Part shown: piece after piece, positions 24,184 through 33,675 of the stretch
Position numbering within the stretch: position 1 is the first letter of the stretch
Layout: each line of letters opens with the position of its first letter
NCBI RefSeq assembly: GCF_034931025.1
Contig: NZ_JAYGIL010000004.1
Location: forward strand, 186,001 to 250,000
Direction: 5' to 3'
Length of the DNA: 64,000 bases
Source of the DNA: Arcicella gelida
GTDB lineage: Bacteria > Bacteroidota > Bacteroidia > Cytophagales > Spirosomataceae
Made by a program: the position numbers and the translations under genes
Notes under the pieces: model-generated
Told to the model about the DNA's origin: nothing
Databases searched by the model: none
What the model saw: only the letters and a program-made list of their open reading frames with translations

Positions 24184-25567
24184 TTCCAATCAGGCAGAAT
24201 TTGAATTGCTCATTCGTGCTACACGAAATGAGCTTTTTCATTTTATCATTGTTCAATATCAGCATTTAGACTTGGTAAGAACAGTAAAAAATGACTTGAA
24301 AGTCCAATATCCAGAACGACCATTTGCAGAATTTAATCTTGAAAACATCAATTCCGAGACTTTTATTCATTCCATTTTAGCTTGTAAAACAGGTTTTATA
24401 TTTATCGAAAAGTTTGAATTATTCTTTCAAGAAGATTTACAAGCATTAGCCATTGGCTTTAATCAAAGAAGAGATTTATTTTCAACATTTCCAATTCAAT
24501 TGATTGTTTTTGTGCCGTTGGGTGGAGATACTTTACTCCATTTTCAGAAAACAATGCCTGATTTTTATTCGATTCTCAACCTAAGTATTAGTTTGAAATC
24601 AGAAATTTTATTAGAAGAAAATCTTCAAAGCAGAATTCCTTTTGATATTACCAATAACGATTATGATAATGTAGAGGAAGCTAAAAATGAAATAGAAAGA
24701 ATTGAAAAAAGACTAAAAACACTCGAAGATACTCCCGAAAATACTTCGTTGAGATATGAGTTAATAATTCAATTAGCAAATGCTTATCGCTTTAGTGCTG
24801 ATTATTTGAAAAGTAGAGAATTATATGAGAAGTTGCTCCATAACTTCGAGCAACAAAATGATATAAGCTTAGAAACAGTAATTGCTAATATTCAGAATAA
24901 TTTAGCATTAGTCCTTCAAGATTTGGGAGACGATATGGGAGCTAAAGTATTGTTAGAAAAAGCAATAAATTCAGCCGAAAAATATTATGGGGTTGACCAT
25001 TCAATAACAGCAACAGGCTATGCTAATTTGGCATCAGTACTAAGGGCTCTGAGGGATTATGAAGGTGCAAAAGAACTTATCATAAAAGCTATAAATTCAG
25101 ATAAAAAAAACCTTCATGAAGAACACCCAACTACAGCAATTCATTTTTCAATCTTAGCGACAATACTTCAAGATTTAGGGGATTATGACGGTGCCAAAAA
25201 GATATTAGAACAAGTAAAAAATATTGCAGAGAAAACCATTGGACAAGAACATTTTATCACAGCCAGTTTTTATACAAATTTAGCAACTAGCTTACAAAAT
25301 TTAGGAGATTATGTTGGTGCTAAACAATTATTAGAAAAAGCTTTAAGAGCAGATGAAGAAAAAATGGGTATAAATCATCCTTTGACCGCAATCAACTATT
25401 CTAATTTAGCTACAATACTTGAAAAATTAGGAGATTATGACAAAGCCATGACTCTATATGACAAAGCGTATCAAATATTACTAAAACATCTTGGAGAACA
25501 ACATCCATACACTAAAATAGTAGAAGGAAATTTAGATTTTGCAAAACAAAAAAATAGCATCAACTAA
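24170..25567 (+). CDS. TPR-repeat protein (second gene of pair)
   Basis: A 465-residue protein. The first 150 residues (ELLIRATRNELFHFIIVQYQ, then FIFIEKFELFFQEDLQ and LIVFVPLGGD) form an alpha/beta domain that looks like a P-loop-type fold without a Walker A motif. Residues 175-455 hold about six 42-residue kinesin-light-chain-type TPRs with the repeated pattern TAxxYxNLAxxLxxLGDYxGAKxLLEKAL and HPxT between units. The TPRs are a likely ligand-sensing surface. It overlaps the ATPase gene by 14 bp, and no other gene lies in the unit before valS. Confidence 0.7.
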   Translation: MFKDSSNQAEFELLIRATRNELFHFIIVQYQHLDLVRTVKNDLKVQYPERPFAEFNLENINSETFIHSILACKTGFIFIEKFELFFQEDLQALAIGFNQRRDLFSTFPIQLIVFVPLGGDTLLHFQKTMPDFYSILNLSISLKSEILLEENLQSRIPFDITNNDYDNVEEAKNEIERIEKRLKTLEDTPENTSLRYELIIQLANAYRFSADYLKSRELYEKLLHNFEQQNDISLETVIANIQNNLALVLQDLGDDMGAKVLLEKAINSAEKYYGVDHSITATGYANLASVLRALRDYEGAKELIIKAINSDKKNLHEEHPTTAIHFSILATILQDLGDYDGAKKILEQVKNIAEKTIGQEHFITASFYTNLATSLQNLGDYVGAKQLLEKALRADEEKMGINHPLTAINYSNLATILEKLGDYDKAMTLYDKAYQILLKHLGEQHPYTKIVEGNLDFAKQKNSIN

Positions 25568-25663
25568 TCATTAATAAATCATTCTATTGGAATAGCCAAA
25601 CCTAAATCAATCAAATAGAGAACACTTCCTTCCATTCCATTAACTCCTTTCCTTCAAAATCCG

Positions 25664-25671
25664 TATCTTTG
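25664..25671 (+). promoter_or_regulatory. -7 box of the valS promoter
   Basis: TATCTTTG fits TAnnTTTG, 46 bp before the valS start. Confidence 0.5.
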
Positions 25672-25717
25672 CAACAAATTTCGTCAGGACTGAAAACTGA
25701 CCCACAATTCTTATAAA

Positions 25718-28366
25718 ATGATTTCAAAAACATACGCTCCACAAGACATTGAAGCCAAATGGTATCAATATTGGCTCGAAAATAAATTCTTTGCTTCAAA
25801 ACCAAATCCAGACAAAGAACCTTACTCTATCGTAATTCCTCCGCCAAACGTAACGGGTGTACTCCACATGGGTCACATGTTGAACAATACTATCCAAGAT
25901 GTATTGATTCGTAAGGCAAGAATGGAAGGTAAAGAGGCTTGTTGGGTGCCGGGTACTGACCATGCGTCTATCGCAACGGAAGCAAAAGTGGTGGCGATGT
26001 TGAAAGAAAGAGGCATCGAGAAAAAGGATTTGACTCGTGAAGAATTCTTGGCTTATGCCATGGAATGGAAAGACAAGTATGGCGGGATTATTCTGGAACA
26101 ATTGAAAAAATTGGGTGCTTCTTGCGACTGGGACAGAACTCGTTTTACCATGGAGCCTTCTTTGTACCAAGCCGTAATTGATACTTTCGTTCGTTTGTAC
26201 GAAAAAGGTAAAATTTACCGTGGCGTAAGAATGGTAAACTGGGACCCACAAGGGAAAACGGCTTTATCTGACGAAGAGGTAATCGACAAAGATATTCAAG
26301 CGAAGCTTTATTATATTACTTACAACGTTGTGGGTGAAGAAGGAAGTTTAACAATTGCTACTTCTCGTCCTGAAACGATTATGGCGGACTCTGCCGTTTG
26401 TATTAATCCGAACGACGAGCGTTATACACATCTTCATGGTAAAACTGTAACGATTCCATTGTTAGGTCGTGAAATTCCTGTGATTTTGGATGAGTACGTA
26501 ACGATGGATTTTGGAACGGGCTGTTTAAAAGTAACGCCTGCCCATGATTTGAATGACTACGAATTAGGTTTAAAACATAAATTGCCAGTAATCGACATCT
26601 TAGACGATGCAGGTTTCTTGAACGAAAAGGCGGTATTGTATCTAGGTCAAGACCGTTTTGCAGCTCGTAGAAATATCGTTAAAGATTTAGAAGAAGCAGG
26701 ACATTTAGTAAAGGTTGAAGAGTACAAATCTATCGTTAAAACATCTGAGCGTACTGGTGCGGTTATCGAGCCGAAATTATCTTTACAGTGGTTCTTGGAA
26801 ATGAAAGAGGTTTCTCAGCCTGCTTTAGAGAACGTAATGAATGATAACATCAAATTATATCCACCGAAATTCAAGAATATGTACTCTTCTTGGATGGAAA
26901 ATGTGAGAGATTGGTGTATTTCAAGACAATTGTGGTGGGGACAGCAAATTCCAGCTTATTACTTGCAAGACGGAACGGTTATCGTAGCAAAAAGTAAGCG
27001 TGAAGCTTTGCGTAAAGCTCAACACGAATTACAATTATTTGCTTTAACAGAAGAAGATTTAACGCAAGACCCAGACGTTTTGGATACTTGGTTCTCGTCG
27101 TGGTTATGGCCAATTTCTGTTTTTGATGGTATCGAAAATCCTGATAACGAAGATATTAAATATTATTATCCAACCAATGATTTAGTAACTGCTCCAGAAA
27201 TTTTATTCTTCTGGGTAGCTCGTATGATTATCGCTGGTTATGAGTGGAGAGGCGAATTACCTTTCAGAAATGTATATTTAACGGGTATCGTTCGTGATAA
27301 ATTAGGCAGAAAAATGTCTAAATCATTAGGAAACTCGCCAGACCCATTAGATTTGATTGCAAAGTATGGTGCAGATGGCGTGCGTACTGGTATGCTTTTC
27401 AGTTCGCCAGCAGGAAACGATTTGATGTTTGACGAGAAATTGGTTGAACAAGGACGTAATTTCTGTAATAAAGTATGGAATGCTTATCGTTTGGTAGAAG
27501 GTTGGAACGCAACAGATATTTCACAACCACAAGAAAATTTATTGTCAATTCAATGGTTTGAATCACGTTTGAATCAGACGATTATTGATGTACAAGAACA
27601 CTTTGTGAAATTCCGTATTTCAGATGCACTTTTGTCGATTTATAATTTGATTTGGGATGATTTCTGTGGCAAGTACTTAGAAATGATTAAGCCAGCTTAC
27701 GAACAACCTATCGACAAAGCTACTTTTGAAGCAACGATTGCTCTTTTTGAAAAATTGATGTGTTTGGCTCATCCATATATGCCATTTATTACAGAAGAAA
27801 TTTGGCAGGCAATCAGCGAACGTGGAGCAAACGAAACAATTTGTAGAGCTGAATATCCAGTGGCTGGTGAAGTGAACTCTCAGCTTTTAGTCGATTTTGA
27901 TTTCATGTTTACAATTATCACTAAAATACGTGAAACTAGAAATTCGAAACAAATTTCTCCTAAAGTCGAGTTACCATTTTCTTGGGCTTTAAGTAAAAAC
28001 AATTTAGGTAAATTACATTTACATCGCTTTAATTTAATGGAGAAAATTATCCAAAAACTTGCGAATGTCTCAATGAAAGAATATGTTTCGGATGATATTG
28101 ATGGTGCTATTTCATTCACAGAAAAAAGTGTACAATGCTATATTTTTATAGAAAATGAAATAGACGTAGAAGCCGAATTAGCTAATGCCAAAAAAGAGTT
28201 AGAATATAATTTAGGATTCAAAAAATCGACAGAAGCGAAATTAGCTAACGAACGTTTTGTAGCCAATGCCAAACCTGAATTAGTAGAAAGAGAACGCCAA
28301 AAATTGGCAGATGCTGAATCAAAAATTAAAGCTTTAGAAGAAATGATTGCGAGTTTGAGCAAGTAG
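25718..28366 (+). CDS. valS: valyl-tRNA synthetase
   Basis: An 882-residue class I aminoacyl-tRNA synthetase that charges tRNA-Val. The ATP-binding HIGH motif reads HMGH at residues 50-53 after PPPNVTGVL, and the KMSKS loop is at 532-536. The editing domain lies between (about 190-340, with TSRPETIMADSAVCINP), then the anticodon-binding domain, and a C-terminal coiled-coil arm (about 815-882, rich in Lys, Glu and Ala). Length and layout are normal. It is probably monocistronic and ends at a terminator at 28435-28470. Confidence 0.97.
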   Translation: MISKTYAPQDIEAKWYQYWLENKFFASKPNPDKEPYSIVIPPPNVTGVLHMGHMLNNTIQDVLIRKARMEGKEACWVPGTDHASIATEAKVVAMLKERGIEKKDLTREEFLAYAMEWKDKYGGIILEQLKKLGASCDWDRTRFTMEPSLYQAVIDTFVRLYEKGKIYRGVRMVNWDPQGKTALSDEEVIDKDIQAKLYYITYNVVGEEGSLTIATSRPETIMADSAVCINPNDERYTHLHGKTVTIPLLGREIPVILDEYVTMDFGTGCLKVTPAHDLNDYELGLKHKLPVIDILDDAGFLNEKAVLYLGQDRFAARRNIVKDLEEAGHLVKVEEYKSIVKTSERTGAVIEPKLSLQWFLEMKEVSQPALENVMNDNIKLYPPKFKNMYSSWMENVRDWCISRQLWWGQQIPAYYLQDGTVIVAKSKREALRKAQHELQLFALTEEDLTQDPDVLDTWFSSWLWPISVFDGIENPDNEDIKYYYPTNDLVTAPEILFFWVARMIIAGYEWRGELPFRNVYLTGIVRDKLGRKMSKSLGNSPDPLDLIAKYGADGVRTGMLFSSPAGNDLMFDEKLVEQGRNFCNKVWNAYRLVEGWNATDISQPQENLLSIQWFESRLNQTIIDVQEHFVKFRISDALLSIYNLIWDDFCGKYLEMIKPAYEQPIDKATFEATIALFEKLMCLAHPYMPFITEEIWQAISERGANETICRAEYPVAGEVNSQLLVDFDFMFTIITKIRETRNSKQISPKVELPFSWALSKNNLGKLHLHRFNLMEKIIQKLANVSMKEYVSDDIDGAISFTEKSVQCYIFIENEIDVEAELANAKKELEYNLGFKKSTEAKLANERFVANAKPELVERERQKLADAESKIKALEEMIASLSK

Positions 28367-28434
28367 ATTTTTAGGATTTCGGACTTCGGATGTCAGATTT
28401 CGGCTTTTGAATTTCGGACTTAAATGTTAATTAT

Positions 28435-28470
28435 AATAAAAGACTTGAGAGCAATCCCAAGTCTTTTATT
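28435..28470 (+). terminator. valS terminator
   Basis: Perfect arms AATAAAAGACTTG and CAAGTCTTTTATT, followed by TTTAG, 68 bp after the valS stop. Flanking sequence is a TTCGG/CCGAA-rich stretch. Confidence 0.8.
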
Positions 28471-28615
28471 TTTAGTGACAATAAATGAAATCTTAATTTT
28501 ACCCGCAGATTTACACAGATTTGTTACGAAGATAAACGCATTTTTTTTTAGAGTAAAAACATATAGACTAAAGCAAAAAACTGAAAGCTGATGTCCGAAA
28601 GCCGAAACCTCGAAG

Positions 28616-29626
28616 TCAAAATCCTACTCCAGTCGTCAAGGTTTTTACACGACAAAGATACATATCAGCCGTGATGTAAAGCGTTGAACCATCGTCTCCC
28701 CAAGCACAATTTGCTGCTAGAGAACCCGTCTCAATCCTTCCTAATAATTTACCTGCTGGAGAGATAATCAATACTCCACCGGGCCCAGTTGCGAATAAAT
28801 TCCCTTTTTTATCAATCTTCAATCCATCTGGTAAGCCTGAACGCTTTTCATTTTTCAGCATATAGGTTGCATCAAAAAGTACTTTGCCTGTTCCTAAACT
28901 TCCATCTTCGTTCACAGGATATGCCATGTAAATTGCACGTTCTTCATGTGATTGTGCAACGTATAAAATCTTTTCATCTGGTGAAAAAGCTAAACCATTT
29001 GGTCTTACTAAATCACTCGCCACTAAGGTTACTTTTCCATCTGTTCCAATGCGATAAACGCCAAATTCAAGTTCACGGCTTGGGTCTTTTTCTTTTTTAG
29101 GCAATCCATACGGTGGGTCGGTAAAATAATAAGCTCCGCCAGAATGTTGAACAACATCATTTGGACTATTGAATCGCTTTCCTTGATAATTATCGGCTAA
29201 TGTTCTTTTTCCTCCTAAAGTCAAAGACATTGACGATACTCTGCGGTCGCCATGTTCACAGGCAATTAATTCGCCTTTGTTATTAATTGTCAGTCCATTA
29301 CTTCCAGGTTCATCACCATATTCTCCCAAACCTGTATAACCCGAAGGAGAAAGAAAAATAGTTGCTCCTTCGCTTTCATTCCATTTATAAATGGTATTAT
29401 CAGGAACATCCGAAAAAAGTAAATATTTACCTTTTTTGTTCCAGACTGGTCCTTCTGACCAAACAAAACCAGACGCTAAAATTTCTACTTTTGCATCGAC
29501 AGAAACCAGACTTTCAAGTGCTGAATCAAATTGAGTGATTTTCCCTAGTGTGGGATAAACTTTTTGAGCGTGAATTGTTGACATTGTTGTACCAAGAGTA
29601 AGCAATGTGAGGAATATTTTTTTCAT
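28616..29626 (-). CDS. SMP-30/gluconolactonase family lactonase, secreted
   Basis: A 336-residue protein from MKKIFLTLLTLGTT, with a signal peptide ending near HAQ. The in-frame ATG at 29680 lies upstream of a promoter box and is not used. It is a six-bladed propeller of the SMP-30/LRE family, with the expected metal residues in SEGPVW (Glu), GSNGLT (Asn), NSPNDVV (Asn) and RSGLPDGLKID (Asp). Family members hydrolyse sugar lactones such as gluconolactone in the periplasm. It is monocistronic. Confidence 0.88.
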   Translation of the reverse strand: MKKIFLTLLTLGTTMSTIHAQKVYPTLGKITQFDSALESLVSVDAKVEILASGFVWSEGPVWNKKGKYLLFSDVPDNTIYKWNESEGATIFLSPSGYTGLGEYGDEPGSNGLTINNKGELIACEHGDRRVSSMSLTLGGKRTLADNYQGKRFNSPNDVVQHSGGAYYFTDPPYGLPKKEKDPSRELEFGVYRIGTDGKVTLVASDLVRPNGLAFSPDEKILYVAQSHEERAIYMAYPVNEDGSLGTGKVLFDATYMLKNEKRSGLPDGLKIDKKGNLFATGPGGVLIISPAGKLLGRIETGSLAANCAWGDDGSTLYITADMYLCRVKTLTTGVGF

Positions 29627-29663
29627 TAAAGTAATATAAAATATTAAGAAAACAGTTAGTCTG

Positions 29664-29671
29664 CAAATATA
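29664..29671 (-). promoter_or_regulatory. -7 box of the lactonase promoter
   Basis: TATATTTG on the minus strand, 38 bp before the chosen start. It decides against the longer start. Confidence 0.6.
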
Positions 29672-29709
29672 CAACAACAAGTTCTCCCTATCTGAAAAAT
29701 ACTTCTTAG

Positions 29710-30780
29710 TTATGTCCTATTATTCAAATCAGCAAATTTTGCCCCATTTTTTTGGACTATATTTACAATTTTATAGTTGATTTCTTCACGAGTTTTGTTA
29801 AGGATTGCTACATTATTGCTCTCTACATTGTAAGCCACTTGAATATCCATAGAGCCATCACCAATTCCTTCAAAACGAGTAACACCCGGTTCTGGCTTAT
29901 AAATATGTTCGTGTGCTAATACTTCTTCTTGAATTTGAGAAACAATATTTTGAATCGTACTTGAAGGAGTATCTTGTTGAAGTTTAATTAAATATTTTGC
30001 TCTACGAAACTGACGAGTACTCATATTTTCTAAAGCTTGGGCAGTTAATAAACGATTCGGAACAGTGACAATACTTCCATCAGCAGTTTTTAAACGAGTA
30101 CTTCTAAAGCCAATTTTTTCAACATCTCCTGAAACTTTATCTAACTGAATATTATCTCCAACAACAAAAGGCAAATCCATAAAAAGCATTAAGGATGCAA
30201 ACAGGTTTTCCAAGGTTTCTTTGGCGGCCAAGGCAATAGCCAACCCTCCAATTCCCAAACCTGTTACCAATGCCACAACATCTATCTTGAAAACCATTCC
30301 TAACATTGAGAAAAAAGTCATAATAGATACCGCTACAATAGCCAAATCTTTGAAGAAAGGGACAAACTGGTCGTCGAGTTTTGTTTCAGTCAATGCCGCT
30401 CTTTCTTGAAAAATAAGAGCGATAAATTTCACCAAACGAATCAAAATCCAAGAAATTGAGAAAATCAAAAAGCATTGAAAAATCTTCAGAAGTACAACTT
30501 TCAAGCCCAAAGTAGCGGCTAAATTCCAAGAAAGAGGAAAGTGTAAATAAAGAAAAGCAAAGTAAACCATCAACACAATGATGAAAAGCTCAACGGGCTT
30601 TCTGAGCATCTCAATACAAGTATGAATTGATACTTTATCGTGTTTTATAAAACGATATAAAACTTTACTAAGCGATACTGATAATAAACGTTTTAATAGT
30701 AAGCTACTCACTATAATTCCGATAAACCAGAGAATATCATTAACTTTATTTTCAAGAATTTCAGATTCTAAGAATTCCAT
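29710..30780 (-). CDS. MscS-family mechanosensitive channel
   Basis: A 356-residue inner-membrane protein. Four hydrophobic segments lie in residues 15-190, ending in the pore helix VVALVTGLGIGGLAIALAAK. The soluble beta domain follows with the family signature LFMDLPFVVGDNIQL and VEKIGFRSTRLKTADGSIVT. It opens on membrane tension to release solutes. It is divergent from coaX with 165 bp between. Length and order are typical of small MscS proteins. Confidence 0.92.
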   Translation of the reverse strand: MEFLESEILENKVNDILWFIGIIVSSLLLKRLLSVSLSKVLYRFIKHDKVSIHTCIEMLRKPVELFIIVLMVYFAFLYLHFPLSWNLAATLGLKVVLLKIFQCFLIFSISWILIRLVKFIALIFQERAALTETKLDDQFVPFFKDLAIVAVSIMTFFSMLGMVFKIDVVALVTGLGIGGLAIALAAKETLENLFASLMLFMDLPFVVGDNIQLDKVSGDVEKIGFRSTRLKTADGSIVTVPNRLLTAQALENMSTRQFRRAKYLIKLQQDTPSSTIQNIVSQIQEEVLAHEHIYKPEPGVTRFEGIGDGSMDIQVAYNVESNNVAILNKTREEINYKIVNIVQKNGAKFADLNNRT

Positions 30781-30945
30781 AATGTTTGTTTTTTACTTAA
30801 AGATGAATGTTATGATTGGGAGTGAACATGAGAATTTTAAAAATGCTTTCCCAAAATTGTAAAAATTGCTTTTATTTTAAACGATTTGCCGTCTTTTTTA
30901 TCCTAAAAAATCATACCGAAGCAAATAATACTTACATCATTTTAC

Positions 30946-31674
30946 ATGAATTTAGCCATAGATTTAGGAAATACTTTTGCCAAAACGGGTCTTTTTGAGC
31001 AAGGAAAGCTCATCGAAAGTAAAGGTTCTTTTACATATTCTGAACTTATTGGCTACGTAAAAGGCTTAAAACCAACAAATATTATCATTTCAACAGTGAG
31101 TTATTCTGAAGAACAACTGAGTCAAGATTTTTCAGAAGCCAATACAAAAGTGTTCTTTTTGAAAAATACTACGCCCGTTCCTATCACTAAATTGTACGAT
31201 ACACCAGAAACTTTGGGTGCCGACCGCATTGCTGCCGCCATTGGTGCAAGGGTTATTTTTCCTGAAAGTAACGCTATGATTATTGATTTAGGTACTTGTA
31301 TTACGTATGATTTGGTTGATACCGAAGATAACTTTCATGGAGGAATTATTTCACCAGGAGTACGGATGCGATTCACCGCTATGAATACTTTTACCAAACG
31401 TTTGCCGTTATTAGAACCAGAAGAAGTGCCCGCAATTCTTGGAAAAAGTACAAAACACGCTATGCAAAGTGGCGTAATGAATGGTATTACTGCGGAGATA
31501 AATGGATTTATTGAAGAGTATCACAAGCTTTTAACAAAAATTAACGTCATTTTATGTGGCGGAGATGCTACATTCTTTGCAAACCGCATAAAATACCCGA
31601 ACTTTGTAATTCCAGAGTTGGTGCTGATTGGACTTAACAGAATTTTAGAATATAATGTCGAACAAAATAAATAG
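30946..31674 (+). CDS. coaX: type III pantothenate kinase
   Basis: A 242-residue enzyme for the first step of coenzyme A synthesis. The ASKHA-fold motifs are present: phosphate 1 (LAIDLGNTFAKTGLF), the GADR motif (ETLGADRIAAAIGA), phosphate 2 (MIIDLGTCITYDLV) and the HGGIISPGVRMR loop. It overlaps the next gene by 20 bp and heads the coaX / outer-membrane protein / lptC unit, an order often seen in Bacteroidota. Confidence 0.95.
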   Translation: MNLAIDLGNTFAKTGLFEQGKLIESKGSFTYSELIGYVKGLKPTNIIISTVSYSEEQLSQDFSEANTKVFFLKNTTPVPITKLYDTPETLGADRIAAAIGARVIFPESNAMIIDLGTCITYDLVDTEDNFHGGIISPGVRMRFTAMNTFTKRLPLLEPEEVPAILGKSTKHAMQSGVMNGITAEINGFIEEYHKLLTKINVILCGGDATFFANRIKYPNFVIPELVLIGLNRILEYNVEQNK

Positions 31675-33028
31675 TATTTCAAATTTTATGCGAGCAACAA
31701 TCCCTTCAAGGGTTGTAAATAGAAAAAGTTACAATCAAGCATTTGCTTCTAAGTTCCTATTCAAATCATTCTCTCGTTTATTTATTGCTGTTTCTTGCCT
31801 TTTGGCATTTCATTCAATACAAGCACAAGAAACAAATTCTCCCTTTTCATTCTTAGGCATTGGCGAAGTTTACAATGGCGGCACTGCCGTAAACTCAATG
31901 TCGGGTGGTTTGGGCGTTGCAAGTTCTAATGGTATTTATGTAAATACCGTGAATCCAGCGATGCTTGCCAGAAATCGTTATACTGTTTTTGAAATGGGAG
32001 TAAATACCGAAATCAAAGCGATGCAAGATAACAGACAACGCTCTAATACTTATAATGGAACTTTAGGGCCAGTTGTGCTAGCTTTACCAGCTTCTCCACG
32101 CTGGACTTTAGCTTTGGGTTTAATGCCTTATTCTACTGTAAATTATAAAACCCTTACTTCAAGAAAACTTAACGTTGTTGGTACAGACAGTACAATTCTT
32201 ACTTATAATGGCGAAGGCGGACTTAATAAGGCTATTATCAGTAATGGTGTTAGAGTAAGTAAAAATATGTATGTTGGTCTTGAAACTTCCTATTTATTCG
32301 GAGTAATCAACAGAGATATTACTACACAAAACCTTAGTGATGGTCAAAATTATCAAGTAAAAAGCTTTAACCGTTCTAATTACTCAAGTGTACATTTTAA
32401 ATTAGGCTACGCTTGGAGACCCAAAATTAGCAAGGAATATTTCTTAAATATTGGTGCTACAGCAGAGTTATCACAAAATCTTGGCATTAAAAATCTTGGT
32501 GGTTTTAATATTTATGATGCTTCAGGCATAACGCTTATTAATGCTGATACGCTTTCAAATCCAAACGGAAGTATTACATTACCAGCCAATTACAAATTTG
32601 GGATAAGTTTAGAAAAGCCCGGAAAATTATTAGTTTCGTTAGATTACTCAACAACAAAATGGACTGGTTATAAAAGTTTAGAAGGTGATAATGATGGACT
32701 AAAAAATGCTTATACAGTAGCTGTTGGTGCAGAATATATTCCAAAATTTGATGCCATCTCTGGATACTTCAATCACGTAATGTATCGTGTAGGAGCTAAT
32801 TATACACAATCTCCTTACAGTTATAACGGAAGCGAAGCCGCCAAAGATATGAGTTTCTCGGTAGGTGTTTCATTACCATTACGTACTATTTCTTATGTAA
32901 ATATTGCTTATGTAAGAGGGAAAAGAGGAGTACTTTCAACAAATGGATTAGAAGAACAATATAGCAAAATTGTTGTTGGCTTCTCGTTAGGAGACTTTTA
33001 CTGGTTCCGTAAACCAAAAATTGATTAA
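31655..33028 (+). CDS. outer-membrane beta-barrel protein in the coaX-lptC operon
   Basis: A 457-residue protein at most. Starts at 31655 and 31688 are both possible; the signal sequence proper is SFSRLFIAVSCLLAFHSIQA, about 40-57, after an unusually long basic N-region. The mature protein opens with TNSPFSFLGIGEVYNGGTAV and NPAMLARNRYTVFEMG, typical of a FadL-like or PorV-like barrel family, and continues in alternating strands to YSKIVVGFSLGDFYWF. It is probably exported to the outer membrane; the substrate is unknown. The N-region contains a short palindrome (31697-31716) of the same kind as one in the next gene. Confidence 0.75.
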   Translation: MSNKINSISNFMRATIPSRVVNRKSYNQAFASKFLFKSFSRLFIAVSCLLAFHSIQAQETNSPFSFLGIGEVYNGGTAVNSMSGGLGVASSNGIYVNTVNPAMLARNRYTVFEMGVNTEIKAMQDNRQRSNTYNGTLGPVVLALPASPRWTLALGLMPYSTVNYKTLTSRKLNVVGTDSTILTYNGEGGLNKAIISNGVRVSKNMYVGLETSYLFGVINRDITTQNLSDGQNYQVKSFNRSNYSSVHFKLGYAWRPKISKEYFLNIGATAELSQNLGIKNLGGFNIYDASGITLINADTLSNPNGSITLPANYKFGISLEKPGKLLVSLDYSTTKWTGYKSLEGDNDGLKNAYTVAVGAEYIPKFDAISGYFNHVMYRVGANYTQSPYSYNGSEAAKDMSFSVGVSLPLRTISYVNIAYVRGKRGVLSTNGLEEQYSKIVVGFSLGDFYWFRKPKID

Positions 33029-33039
33029 TTATTCTTTTT

Positions 33040-33636
33040 ATGAATCAATTCAAAATATCTTCATTAACTGATTTGACAACTCCACTTAGGGTTGTCAAAT
33101 TAGTTTTACGCCCAATACTTGGTTTAATTCTTTCTTTCTTTTTGCTAATGGCTTGTAAAGAAGAAAAAAAAGTAATTGCCAAGAAAGCATACAACGGACC
33201 ACTTTCTGAGATTTATGGTGTAAATATGACATATTCTGATTCTGCCAGATTAGTCGTTAGAATGTCCACTGAAAGCCAATTGACGATGCCCAATGAAGAC
33301 AAAGTATATCCTCATGAAGTAAGAGTATTCTTTTTTGATAAACTAGGAAATAACAGCACTACCTTACGAAGTGATTCGGCTAGATATATTCGCATGAAAA
33401 ATGTTTATCATATTATGGGAAGAGTACTTATCAACAATCAAGTTAAACACGAAACGCTTTCTACCGACGAACTTTATTGGAATCCAGACACCAAGAAGAT
33501 TTATACCGAAAAGCCTGTGGATGTAAAAACTCCAGAACAAATTCTGCATGGAATAGGTATGGATTCTAATCAGGATTTTACAGAATATACTCTTAGGAAA
33601 GTGACTGGAGTTGTGAGCGTGAAAAGTTTACCATAA
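33040..33636 (+). CDS. lptC: LptC-like lipopolysaccharide export lipoprotein
   Basis: A 198-residue lipoprotein. The lipobox LLMAC places the modified cysteine at residue 39, after a long N-region. The mature part has the repeating strand pattern of the LptC/OstA jelly-roll (RVFFFDKLGNNSTTLRSDSA, then YHIMGRVLINN and STDELYWNPDTKKIYTEKPV). It should pass LPS from the inner-membrane LptBFG complex to LptA. It starts 11 bp after the barrel gene. Residues 11-20 are encoded by a palindrome (33071-33100). Confidence 0.85.
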   Translation: MNQFKISSLTDLTTPLRVVKLVLRPILGLILSFFLLMACKEEKKVIAKKAYNGPLSEIYGVNMTYSDSARLVVRMSTESQLTMPNEDKVYPHEVRVFFFDKLGNNSTTLRSDSARYIRMKNVYHIMGRVLINNQVKHETLSTDELYWNPDTKKIYTEKPVDVKTPEQILHGIGMDSNQDFTEYTLRKVTGVVSVKSLP

Positions 33637-33675
33637 ATAACAAAATAGGCGATGTTCATCACACCGCCTATTTTG

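Noticed and set aside
24170..25567. TPR protein as an ordinary kinesin light-chain-like protein standing alone
   Set aside because: The 14-bp overlap with the ATPase gene and the extra N-terminal domain show it is part of a pair.
28371..28615. TTCGG/CCGAA-rich blocks on both sides of the valS terminator as a mobile repeat
   Set aside because: The two blocks pair only loosely in inverted orientation and no clean ends can be drawn.
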